64,000 nt of DNA, taken from NCBI GenBank assembly GCA_902800345.1, contig CADCDO010000006.1, positions 47,023-111,022 of the forward strand, read 5' to 3'. The position numbers were made by a program, and so were the translations under genes. The notes beneath the pieces were generated by a model, which was not told where the DNA came from, did not search any database, and saw only the letters and a program-made list of their open reading frames with translations. The DNA is from Fibrobacter succinogenes. GTDB taxonomy: Bacteria; Fibrobacterota; Fibrobacteria; Fibrobacterales; Fibrobacteraceae. Position 1 is the stretch's first letter. Each line of letters begins with the position of its first letter. Positions 35,337 to 43,814 of the stretch are shown one piece after another.

Positions 35337-36413
35337 ATGCATCTCGGTCTAAAGAAAAAACTTGCTCTTGAGGCGTACCGCCTTTATCGTCATAGTGAAA
35401 TCAGAACGCACAAGTTGACGTATTTCTTTTGGGAATGTACGTTACGTTGCAATTTGCACTGCTTGCATTGCGGTAGCGATTGCGTTGCGGATGCCATTCC
35501 GGACATGCCCCGCGAAGATTTTTTTCGCGTTTTGGACAGTCTCGCTCCGCATATCGACCCTAAGAATTTCGCGGTTGTGATTACCGGCGGGGAGCCTTTG
35601 ATGCGCCCGGACCTCGAAGAATGTGCTAAGGAAATCAAGGCTCGCGGTTACCCGTGGGGAATGGTGACAAACGGTCTGGCGTTGACTCCTGAACGTTATA
35701 CGAAACTTTTGAATGCGGGACTCAAATCGCTTACGATTAGCCTGGATGGCCTCGAAGATAACCACAATCATTTCCGTGGAAATCCGCACAGCTTTGAACG
35801 TGCCATACGGGCGATAAACATGGCTGCGCATACCGATGGCATCTTGTTCGACGTGATGACTTGCGTGAACAGAAAGAATCTCAAGGAATTGCCTCAGCTG
35901 TTTAACCTGCTTTTGAATCTCGGCGTCAGGCGGTGGAGAGTCTCGAACGTCTTCCCGAAAGGTCGTGCCAAGGATAATCCGCTGTTCCAGCTTTCAAACG
36001 AGGAATTTAGGCAGACTTTTGAGTTTATCCGCGAAGCGAAGGCTCAGAATCTCATGAACGTGAACTACGATTGCGAAGGGTTCCTTGGCAGTTACGAAAA
36101 AGTAGTTCGCGATCAGCCGTTCTTCTGTTGGGCGGGCGTGAACATCGCGTCGGTGCTTTGCGACGGGAGCATTTCGGCGTGCCCGAGCTTGCGTGGTGAC
36201 TACATCCAAGGAAACATCTACAAAGACGATTTGTGGGATGTCTGGCAGAATCGCTACCAGGTGATGCGCGACCGCAGCTGGGCAAAGACTGGGGAATGCA
36301 AAAATTGCAAATACTGGCGCTACTGCGAAGGCTCCAGCTTGCACCTCAGAGATGAGAAAACTAAGGAATTAGCCTACTGTCATGTGAAACGCCTTGAAAA
36401 CGCCGGCGTGTAA
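35337..36413 (+). CDS. Radical SAM/SPASM peptide-modifying enzyme (TIGR04133-like)
   Basis: 358 residues. The N-terminal cluster CNLHCLHC (Cys38, 42, 45; CxxxCxxC) binds the 4Fe-4S/SAM centre, followed by VVITGGEPL (SAM binding) and SLDGLEDNHNHFRG, the pattern of peptide maturases. The C-terminal SPASM-like domain has CWAG, CDGSISACPSLRGD, CKNCKYWRYCEG and a last Cys in AYCHV, for auxiliary clusters. The layout fits enzymes that crosslink or rearrange side chains in a partner polypeptide. The upstream lipoprotein with eight YG motifs is the obvious candidate. Its translation start lacks a ribosome site and is preceded by a 12-unit heptad array. Confidence 0.85.
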   Translation: MHLGLKKKLALEAYRLYRHSEIRTHKLTYFFWECTLRCNLHCLHCGSDCVADAIPDMPREDFFRVLDSLAPHIDPKNFAVVITGGEPLMRPDLEECAKEIKARGYPWGMVTNGLALTPERYTKLLNAGLKSLTISLDGLEDNHNHFRGNPHSFERAIRAINMAAHTDGILFDVMTCVNRKNLKELPQLFNLLLNLGVRRWRVSNVFPKGRAKDNPLFQLSNEEFRQTFEFIREAKAQNLMNVNYDCEGFLGSYEKVVRDQPFFCWAGVNIASVLCDGSISACPSLRGDYIQGNIYKDDLWDVWQNRYQVMRDRSWAKTGECKNCKYWRYCEGSSLHLRDEKTKELAYCHVKRLENAGV

Positions 36414-36455
36414 TATGCCCAATGTTGGCAGGGGCTTTGCCGTAATGGGTCTTGT

Positions 36456-37364
36456 TTATTGTTGATTTTGCCTAGTCCGTGCGATTTCCCGCGGATGGTG
36501 ACTATGGTGTTCCTGCTTGATGAATTCCTTGTCGATGTGCGTATAAATCTGCGTGGTGCTGATATCGGCGTGGCCGAGCAGTTCTTGTAGCACGCGCAAG
36601 TCCATTCCCGCTTCGAGGCAATGCGTGGCAAAGCTATGGCGGAACGTATGCGGCGAGACTTGCTTGCTCAAGTGCAATGTGTGCTGCTGCACAATTTTCC
36701 AGGCCCCCATGCGGCTCATCGGCTTGCCGTGGGCGTTAAGAATGACGTTGTCCGTTTGGGGATGCGTGAGCGGGCGACCTCCTTCAATCCAAGCGCGAAG
36801 GTTTTCTTTTGCCTTGCTGCCGAGCGGCACGAGGCGTTGCTTGTTGCCCTTGCCAATCGGCGTGAGCCATTCGTTGTCGAGGTCTATTTGCGAAAGCTTG
36901 ATCCCGAGCGCTTCTGAAATGCGCAGCCCGCCACTGTACATGAGTTCGATGAGTGCGGTATCGCGGAGCGGGTTCTTGCCGTTTGCTGCACTCTCGAAAA
37001 CGCTATCCACTTCTTCGCGGGTGAGGTACTGCGGCAGGTAGTGCCCGAGCTTCGGAGTCGCGAGCATCGATTCCGTGCTGTAGTCGTACTCGCCTTGGTT
37101 CTGCATGTACTTGAGGAACCCGCGCAGACTTGAAAAATGCCTCGCGACGGATGTGGGGGAGTATTCTACCTGCCCGGCGGTGAGCGTCAAGAATTCATCG
37201 AGCGTTTCGGGCTTCAAATCTTTGAGGTCAATTCCATTGTCGTCTAGCCATGCGATAAAATGCCGCAGGTCTTCTTGATAGCTCTGGATAGTGGCGGGCG
37301 AAAGGTTCCGCTCCACTCCGAGGTGCGAAAGAAATGCGTCTAGACGGTTGGAATTGAGACTCAT
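36456..37364 (-). CDS. xerD: Tyrosine recombinase XerC/XerD type
   Basis: 302 residues. An N-terminal SAM-like DNA-binding domain (1-100) precedes the catalytic domain with the full set Arg148 (GGLRISEAL), Lys172, His239-x-x-Arg242 (PHTFRHSF), His265 (LLGHADIS) and Tyr274 (QIYTHI). Length and motifs fit the Xer enzymes that resolve chromosome dimers at dif with FtsK. Its ATG overlaps the TAA of the triple-FISUMP gene by 1 nt, so it is translated from that mRNA. XerC versus XerD is not settled by sequence alone. No dif site was recognised nearby. Confidence 0.87.
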   Translation of the reverse strand: MSLNSNRLDAFLSHLGVERNLSPATIQSYQEDLRHFIAWLDDNGIDLKDLKPETLDEFLTLTAGQVEYSPTSVARHFSSLRGFLKYMQNQGEYDYSTESMLATPKLGHYLPQYLTREEVDSVFESAANGKNPLRDTALIELMYSGGLRISEALGIKLSQIDLDNEWLTPIGKGNKQRLVPLGSKAKENLRAWIEGGRPLTHPQTDNVILNAHGKPMSRMGAWKIVQQHTLHLSKQVSPHTFRHSFATHCLEAGMDLRVLQELLGHADISTTQIYTHIDKEFIKQEHHSHHPREIARTRQNQQ

Positions 37365-39409
37365 TATTTGGATTCTTCTTCGGTTTCTTTGAGATTGTCT
37401 TCTTTAAAGAGTGTGTCGTTTATGCAGCGAACCGAATGGAAATACTTATTTGTCATGGTTGTGCCGACATTCAGGGAGTCGGACCCGACGCCTACGTACG
37501 CAAAGAGAATGTATCCGACACTGTCCGATTTTACATCGCTACTCCAGAAATCTGCGGACCCGCTCGGCTGCTCAGCTTCTTTGTGGTAGATATTGGAATA
37601 ATAGATATAATTGTATTCTTTGCGGCGGTCTTCTGCATATCCGCCGAAGCCGATGGAAAAACCGTATGCATCGTTTCTTCCATAATACTTGGAGACGAGT
37701 TCTTTAGTTTTGTGATTAGGGGCGGCAATGGATATAAGTGTATCGAAATCTGCTTTTTCCGGTAGGTGCCAGCCCGCCGGGCATATCTCATTTGCTTCTT
37801 CAAATGTATAGAGCCTCCCGAAACTGTTGCTATAGTCTGAATAGACGTGGTCTTGGATATAAATGCTGGAATCGGTCTTGTAGTTCAGGTTTTGCGCCAT
37901 CCACTTTTGTGAGCCGATAATGGTTGTTTTGTAGGTTTGTCCGTCACGCGAATCGGTAAACTCTCCGTACTCGAAATTCGGGTTCAGCAGCGAATCCGAA
38001 ATATCGGGGGCAGGTCCGCTCTTGATGCAAAAGATGTTTGCGGATTTGTCTCTGTGATTGCTGAAACTTACGCCATCATCGGTCGAGAACTTGATAGCGG
38101 TATCATAGGTTGTGTTGAAATTTTTCCTTATAAAAATTGGTGTGCTTGATTGGCCTGCGTAATAATCTCTTCCTAAGTAGGCGCTGCTCTTTTCATAATC
38201 AAGTTCGATAGATTGATAACCCGTCGGCTTGAGGTTGAATCCGTATGCGTTTAATCCATTTCCTTTTTCCCATCCTGATGTGGATTTTAGCATTTTGCCT
38301 GCAAAACAGTATCCTCCAACATTGTCGATGAGTTCCTGCCATTGTGTCGAATCTGCTACAGTCCAACCGCTAGGGCATTCTTCTGAACTGAAGAGCGGCC
38401 TTGCCAATTCCTTGTATTTCATCCATATTTGGTTACCGATTTTTACGGTCTTTTTACCATCGAATTCTCCATATTCGCAGTTGTCCGTTTTGCCAATGTT
38501 GCATGGCTTGATTTTAGGGTTCCATTTAACGTCTTTGCAATTCTCGTCTTTTGACTTGATGGTGGAGGGGTCGTTCAGGTCCTGTACGGGTCTGTCGTCC
38601 AAGATGCAACGGAGTGACCGGCGGGAAGTCACACGTTCACCCCCATAAGTGTAGGCGACCATGGAGCCAATCGAGACCAGTGTGGCGCGCCTGTATCCTT
38701 CGTGATAGTAGACGTTTCCGTAGTTGAAGTGCGCCGATGTCCAAAAGCTGGATGCCGCTCTATGGGCCGAGAAACCGTAAACATCGCTACCGCCATCTTC
38801 CTTGGAATAGAGCCTGTATCCGGCCTCGAGATAATTGTTGTCCTTGTCCTTTCCGATAGAGACCTTCTGGAGTAGGAGCGTCCAGTCGTCATTAGTAGGT
38901 ACACGATACCCTTCGGGGCATAGTCCCTTGAAGGGCTGCTCGCAGGGGTCGGTTTCTGTGCAGCCGCTGTTCTCGGAGTCGATAACGTCTGACCAGTAGT
39001 AATTTCTACCGTATTTCTTGCAGCCGGAATCCGTCGTGTCGGCGCAAACGCTGGTTTCGGTTTCGTAGTTCAGGTTTTCGGCCATCCACGTCTGGGTCCC
39101 GATGGTGACGGTCTTGTATGTCCTGCCGTCGCGACTGTCGGTAATGGTGCCCTTGGTTACGGTAGAGGGTTCAATTCTGTAGACGTCCGAAGGATCGAAC
39201 GAGCTGGACGAGGATTTTTTCGTGCTGGAAGAACTGACGCTCGATGAAGATTTTCCCTTGCTCGAAGACGATTTTTTCTTTGTATCCGAGGTGTTTTGGG
39301 AAGAACTTGAGACTTTTTCATCGTCATCAGGAGAACTGGGGGACTTGTCGTCACCGCAGCAGGCGAAAAATAGAGATAAAAGCAGGACCGGAATGATTGT
39401 TTTTTTCAT
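37364..39409 (-). CDS. Lipoprotein with three FISUMP domains
   Basis: 681 residues. The signal peptide has tandem Cys at the lipobox (LFFACC, Cys17/18). A Ser/Lys linker of SSSS blocks (31-75) leads to three FISUMP domains. The first (about 88-270) begins TITDSRDGRTYKTVTIGTQT; the second (about 315-465) is degenerate, with KTVKIGNQIWMKYKEL; the third (about 490-665) begins FTDSRDGQTYKTTIIGSQK and ends HSVRCIND. A Glu/Lys tail follows. FISUMP function is unknown; multi-domain copies suggest binding or adhesive roles at the surface. The gene is transcribed ahead of xerD. Confidence 0.88.
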   Translation of the reverse strand: MKKTIIPVLLLSLFFACCGDDKSPSSPDDDEKVSSSSQNTSDTKKKSSSSKGKSSSSVSSSSTKKSSSSSFDPSDVYRIEPSTVTKGTITDSRDGRTYKTVTIGTQTWMAENLNYETETSVCADTTDSGCKKYGRNYYWSDVIDSENSGCTETDPCEQPFKGLCPEGYRVPTNDDWTLLLQKVSIGKDKDNNYLEAGYRLYSKEDGGSDVYGFSAHRAASSFWTSAHFNYGNVYYHEGYRRATLVSIGSMVAYTYGGERVTSRRSLRCILDDRPVQDLNDPSTIKSKDENCKDVKWNPKIKPCNIGKTDNCEYGEFDGKKTVKIGNQIWMKYKELARPLFSSEECPSGWTVADSTQWQELIDNVGGYCFAGKMLKSTSGWEKGNGLNAYGFNLKPTGYQSIELDYEKSSAYLGRDYYAGQSSTPIFIRKNFNTTYDTAIKFSTDDGVSFSNHRDKSANIFCIKSGPAPDISDSLLNPNFEYGEFTDSRDGQTYKTTIIGSQKWMAQNLNYKTDSSIYIQDHVYSDYSNSFGRLYTFEEANEICPAGWHLPEKADFDTLISIAAPNHKTKELVSKYYGRNDAYGFSIGFGGYAEDRRKEYNYIYYSNIYHKEAEQPSGSADFWSSDVKSDSVGYILFAYVGVGSDSLNVGTTMTNKYFHSVRCINDTLFKEDNLKETEEESK

Positions 39410-39531
39410 GGTGTGAATATCAGAGGGTTCTTACAACATAACAATATATAAAAATTTTCAAAAAAAATGCTATATTCCCCTTGCCAAAACATTTGTCTAT
39501 TTCTATAATTGTGCGCGTCCTAAGCGACTAT

Positions 39532-39604
<73 letters not shown>

Positions 39605-39748
39605 CTAGACACTGAACCGCAAGGCGAGGTGTTGCAAATACAAAAGCGTCAGACAAAGATAAGCGTCTAACGAACTTTGAAACTGCGACTTTTGATTTTT
39701 GCAAAGACATAGCTCCCATCGAAAGACGGGAATGCGACCAAAGATTTT

Positions 39749-39821
<73 letters not shown>

Positions 39822-39824
39822 CTA

Positions 39825-39855
39825 AACTCCATCTGTAAGGATGGAGTTTTTTTTA
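39825..39855 (+). terminator. Terminator of the tRNA-Lys pair
   Basis: Perfect 9-bp arms AACTCCATC (39825-39833) and GATGGAGTT (39840-39848) followed by a T run. Confidence 0.85.
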
Positions 39856-40003
39856 TGGTTTCGGGAACCTGTTGTGGTGTCGTTATTTACATAGAATGAA
39901 AAATGATTGAAAATATTGTTATTGCTTTTTTTTAAATACAAATTTTTTATATTATAGCCTACGTAAGGGTGTTTGAGTTAAAACTCTACAAAAAGGATTT
40001 TGA

Positions 40004-40927
40004 ATGAAAATAGTTCTTCCTGTTGCTGGAAATGGGCTTCGCCTGCGTCCATACACGGAAAATCTTCCTAAGTGTTTGCTTCCTGTTGCTGGTAAGACAA
40101 TCATAGATTGGATTGTTGATGATGCTCTGTTTTTGAATCCTTCCGAGACGATTTTTATTACAGGTTACAAGGCTGCTGTTATTGATGATTATTTAAAGGG
40201 CAAGTCGGGATGGGGCGCTCTCCGTACGGTGGTCCAGTCCAATCCGCAGGGGCTGGGCGAAGCGATTAGCCTTGCGCTCCCTTATGTAAGCGATGACGAG
40301 CCTCTTTTGATTATTTTGGGCGATACGCTTTTTGAAGCCGATCTCTCGATTCTCAAGAACGCAGATGAGAATATTCTCTATACGTTCAAGGTTGAGGATC
40401 CGAAGCGTTTTGGCGTTGCCGTGACGGACAAGGACGGTCGTATTGAACGCCTGGTGGAAAAGCCGCAGGAGTTTGTTTCGGACGAAGCTATCGTTGGTAT
40501 TTATTACATCAAGGACGTGAAGGCGCTCAAGGAATCGTTGAACTACCTCATGAAGAACGACATCCGCACGAAGGGCGAGTTCCAGTTGACGGATGCTCTT
40601 GAACGCATGATCCAGGGCGGTTGCAAGTTCCGTACGGCTCCTGTCGTGAAGTGGCTGGATTGCGGTCTTGTCGAAACGTTGCTCGAGACGAATGCGTATA
40701 TTCTCCAGCGTAACGAGAAGTCGAATTCTCAGGCGTTCGAAGGTTCCGAGATTGTCATGCCCTGTCACATCGGAAAAAACGTAGTCATCAAGAATTCCAA
40801 GGTCGGTCCTAACGTGTCCGTTGGTGATGGTTGCGTCATCGAAAATACCGAAGTCCGCGATGCGATTCTTTGGGAAGGTGTGAAGATTTCGGACCAGAAG
40901 GTCGCCAATACCGTGATTCATGAATAA
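40004..40927 (+). CDS. Sugar-phosphate nucleotidyltransferase
   Basis: 307 residues. The N-terminal motif LPVAGNGLRLRPYTENLPKC is the G-x-G-x-R-x(n)-K nucleotide-binding signature of the hexose-1-phosphate nucleotidylyltransferase family, followed by LGDTLF (metal-binding Asp), VEKP, and LDCGLVETLLETN. The C-terminal 60 residues form a left-handed beta-helix-like tail (CHIGKNVVIKNSKVGPNVSV) as in long glucose-1-phosphate thymidylyltransferases. Exact sugar and nucleotide are not determined. It is transcribed alone; a bidirectional terminator lies between it and the convergent DUF748 gene. Confidence 0.85.
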   Translation: MKIVLPVAGNGLRLRPYTENLPKCLLPVAGKTIIDWIVDDALFLNPSETIFITGYKAAVIDDYLKGKSGWGALRTVVQSNPQGLGEAISLALPYVSDDEPLLIILGDTLFEADLSILKNADENILYTFKVEDPKRFGVAVTDKDGRIERLVEKPQEFVSDEAIVGIYYIKDVKALKESLNYLMKNDIRTKGEFQLTDALERMIQGGCKFRTAPVVKWLDCGLVETLLETNAYILQRNEKSNSQAFEGSEIVMPCHIGKNVVIKNSKVGPNVSVGDGCVIENTEVRDAILWEGVKISDQKVANTVIHE

Positions 40928-40981
40928 AATAACGAATACACGATCTTGAAATTATAAAGAATCTTGAAATTATAAAAAAAG

Positions 40982-41007
40982 AAGGCGGGCTTGATGACCC
41001 GCCTTTT
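40982..41007. terminator. Bidirectional terminator between convergent genes
   Basis: Arms AAGGCGGG (40982-40989) and CCCGCCTT (40998-41005), with T's after on plus and seven T on minus (complement of 40974-40980). A heptad array of the CTAAGTT class follows at 41029-41060. Confidence 0.8.
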
Positions 41008-41062
41008 CTATTGACTTGTAATGACTGACTAAGTTCTACAAGCTAAGCTCTACCAGCTAGTA

Positions 41063-43462
41063 TTACTGCACATCTATAGTGACTTTGTACATCGGCTTGC
41101 CCTTGTAGCTGCGGAGCTGGTCTCTAGGTGCGGTGATGACCTTTACGTTTTTCTTCGTGACACCGCTCTGTTCACGCAGCACTTTGAGCAAATCCGCATT
41201 GCGCTTGACTGCCATTTGCGGGAGTACTTTCATCATGTAGTTCTTGTCGATTTCTGCGGAGTGCACCTTGGTGTATTCCTTGAATTCCTTGCTGCTTTCC
41301 TTGATTTCTTCGATAGCCCTGTAGTCCAGTTCGTTCAGCTGCGTCTTGTTGTTCTTTTCCTTGTAGTAGTCAATCTTGAGCTGATGGATCTTGTATTCCT
41401 TGGCCGTCTTGCGCGGATTGTAATACTGCGTGTAGGTGAGGATGAACTTCGGGTCTTTGCGGATTGTCTCTAGCATTTGGATTGCCTTTGCGTACTGCTC
41501 GCTCGTGAACGTTTCGCTGTTCGAGTCAATCAGCACTTCGTTGTTTTCGCCAAGGCTGATGCCGAGTGCGCTTGCGCCCGCACTAGCGAGGTTGCCGACC
41601 AGCTTGAACGGCGAGAGAGCGACTTTGATGAGCAGGTTCACGACTGTCTTCCAGATGATCTTGCCGTAGGAGAATTCCGGGTCGTCGAGGTTTCCCTTGA
41701 CCGGGATGTCGAACTGGATCTTGTCGTCCTTGTCCTTCAAGATGTAAAGACCGATCTTCATCGGGACGGTGTATTCCGGGTCAATCTTGTCGTCCTTGTC
41801 GCCAACGGTGATGTTGTAGATATCGATGGTGTTCTTGCTGTCGAGGTTCCTATCGACAATCTTGCTATCGCTCGCGAAGGCGAGCGTGCCTGCCTTGAGC
41901 GGGTAGGCCGTGTAGTGCAGCGAGTAGTTCGAAAAATGCTTGAGCGCGAGGTTCTTGATGCTGATGTAGATGTCCATCGTCTTGAGGTTGCTCAGTGCTC
42001 CGTGATACTTGAGCGACATGCTACCGCCTTCGGGGAAGCTGGCGTTCACGAGGACGTCGCAGGGCGTGTCGTAGTTGATGTTCTGGCCGGAGACCGTGAT
42101 GTTGCTTACTTTGTAGTTGAACGGACGGATGATGGTGTGGTCGGTCGCCGTGACGGTCGTGTTCTTGACGAGGAGCTTGTTGACTTTGGCCTTGAGCGGC
42201 TTGGACGGTGCAGGCTTGTCTGCGCCGGCTGCGCTTGAGGAATCGTTTGCGACTTCGGCTGCCGGAGCTGTTGGACTTTCGTTGGTTGCTTCGGGTGCTG
42301 GTGTCGGTTCAGCCTTCGGTTTGGGGGCGTCCTGAGCCGCATCTGCCGGTGCGTTCCCCTCTGCCGGGGCGGCTTCCGTGGCGGTCGAGTCCGTTGCCTG
42401 CGGATTGTTCTTGTTCATCGGGGCGAGGAGCGCATCGAAATTCGTCTTGCCGTCCTTGAACAAGTCCACGTGCGTGTAGGCTCCATCTACGATGACGGAA
42501 TCGATGACGTATTCGTTGTCGGCGAGGTTCGCCTTGCCGATGCCGACGGTTACGCTCTGCGCTCCCATCTTGCTTCCGCTATTCTCGATGATGGCGACGT
42601 TGTCGAGCGAGACTTTGCCTTTGACATTGGACGAAAGGATTCTGTTGATGTTTCCGCTAATGGACATGTTTGCCGAGAGATCTCCCGCGAAGTCCTTGTA
42701 GCTGATGAAGTCGTTCAGGTAGGGCTTGATGCTTTTAAGCGCAAATTTTCTCAAGTCCAGGTTGATGCCGTAATTGTATGTCGCCATGTTGGCTTTGACT
42801 TTCATTCCCAGGTCGCCGCCGTCTGCGAATCGGAGATTTACATCGACGCCGGTTGCGTTGTCTTCCAGGTAAACCATCGGGATGTTGATAGAGAAATCCT
42901 TGATGTGGAACTTGGAACCGACTCTCGTGTCTTGGTAGATGATGTTGCCCTTTTCAAAAATGATGTTGTGGAGGCAAATTCTGACGGGGAATCCGGCCGC
43001 GATTTCTGCGGCGGTCTTGGCGCCGCTATCCTTGGGCTTTTTCTCGTCCGGATGCTCGGCGTAGTAGATGCTGTCTTTCTTGTCGAGAAACTCCAGGATG
43101 TCGGTGAAGTTGAAGCGTTCGCCGTGCTGCGTGACGCGGACGTATAGCGCCTTCATGTAGATGTCGCTGATGTCCAACGTTCGCGTGAAGAGTTTCAGCG
43201 GGTTGATGTTCATGCTGAACTTGTCGAACGCGACGAAGCGTGTCTTGTCGTCAGATTCCATGATGGCAAGCGTATCGACGTCCAAAACATAGGTGAATGG
43301 ATTCAGGCTGATGTCCTTGATGGTGATGCTTCGGCCAATCATTTCCTTGGAATGCTCTTCGATGTAGCTTCGGGCAATCTTGGGCCCCACGAGGAGAGCG
43401 ATGAAATAGAGGAGGATCAGTGATCCTAGGACGATAAGGAGAATTTTGACAGACTTTTTCAT
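41063..43462 (-). CDS. DUF748/AsmA-like envelope protein
   Basis: 799 residues. An N-terminal membrane anchor (about 6-28) is followed by AsmA-like repeats with DUF748 features: ISLNPFTYVLDVDTLAI, MNINPLKLFTRTLDISDIYM and VSGQNINYDTPC. Such proteins form long bridge-like beta structures that move phospholipid between membranes or affect outer-membrane homeostasis. An Ala/Pro/Glu-rich insert (about 355-420) splits the repeat domain and looks like a flexible linker. The C-terminal 180 residues include GKIIWKTVVNLLIKVALSPF and an OmpA-like end seen in other DUF748 proteins. A single-gene unit. Confidence 0.8.
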   Translation of the reverse strand: MKKSVKILLIVLGSLILLYFIALLVGPKIARSYIEEHSKEMIGRSITIKDISLNPFTYVLDVDTLAIMESDDKTRFVAFDKFSMNINPLKLFTRTLDISDIYMKALYVRVTQHGERFNFTDILEFLDKKDSIYYAEHPDEKKPKDSGAKTAAEIAAGFPVRICLHNIIFEKGNIIYQDTRVGSKFHIKDFSINIPMVYLEDNATGVDVNLRFADGGDLGMKVKANMATYNYGINLDLRKFALKSIKPYLNDFISYKDFAGDLSANMSISGNINRILSSNVKGKVSLDNVAIIENSGSKMGAQSVTVGIGKANLADNEYVIDSVIVDGAYTHVDLFKDGKTNFDALLAPMNKNNPQATDSTATEAAPAEGNAPADAAQDAPKPKAEPTPAPEATNESPTAPAAEVANDSSSAAGADKPAPSKPLKAKVNKLLVKNTTVTATDHTIIRPFNYKVSNITVSGQNINYDTPCDVLVNASFPEGGSMSLKYHGALSNLKTMDIYISIKNLALKHFSNYSLHYTAYPLKAGTLAFASDSKIVDRNLDSKNTIDIYNITVGDKDDKIDPEYTVPMKIGLYILKDKDDKIQFDIPVKGNLDDPEFSYGKIIWKTVVNLLIKVALSPFKLVGNLASAGASALGISLGENNEVLIDSNSETFTSEQYAKAIQMLETIRKDPKFILTYTQYYNPRKTAKEYKIHQLKIDYYKEKNNKTQLNELDYRAIEEIKESSKEFKEYTKVHSAEIDKNYMMKVLPQMAVKRNADLLKVLREQSGVTKKNVKVITAPRDQLRSYKGKPMYKVTIDVQ

Positions 43463-43814
43463 GTGATAAAATTTAAATATAAATGCATGAAAAAATACGA
43501 TATTGTTTTTTTTTGCTTTGGGATGACAGAGTATGGAGTTCTTTTGCGTTTATGTCCTTTTCTTTACATTTCTCGATAAATGTGTAAATGTTTTTTAATT
43601 CATGACGATGTTCCGCTTTTTTACAAATTAATGTATTTGCGGTGAGAAAAGGACTTGCTTGGGGTGTGCTACAAAAAATGTAAAAAGTGCGATTTAGTAG
43701 CATAAAATCGCGAAAATGGTAAAAATGGTTGAGCGAAAAACAGTGTTCCCTATGGTAAACGGGGTTTATCTTTTTTTATATTGCGCTTGAAGTTTAAAAA
43801 GTTATTCTTAAAGT
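43463..43814. other. Gap upstream of the GH9 gene
   Basis: 352 bp with no gene. It holds one AT hairpin of the exchangeable-arm family, TGCTACAAAA (43667-43676) facing TTTAGTAGCA (43693-43702), then TAAAATCGCG, like the end of the 240-bp repeats at 15 and 17 kb. Promoters for both divergent genes must lie here but none is clear. Confidence 0.45.

Noticed and set aside
36456..37364. XerD-like gene as integrase of an integrated element
   Set aside because: It has the length and motif set of housekeeping Xer recombinases, with no phage or conjugation genes, no direct-repeat att sites and no excisionase. The nearby tRNA-Lys genes are complete and show no 3'-end duplication.
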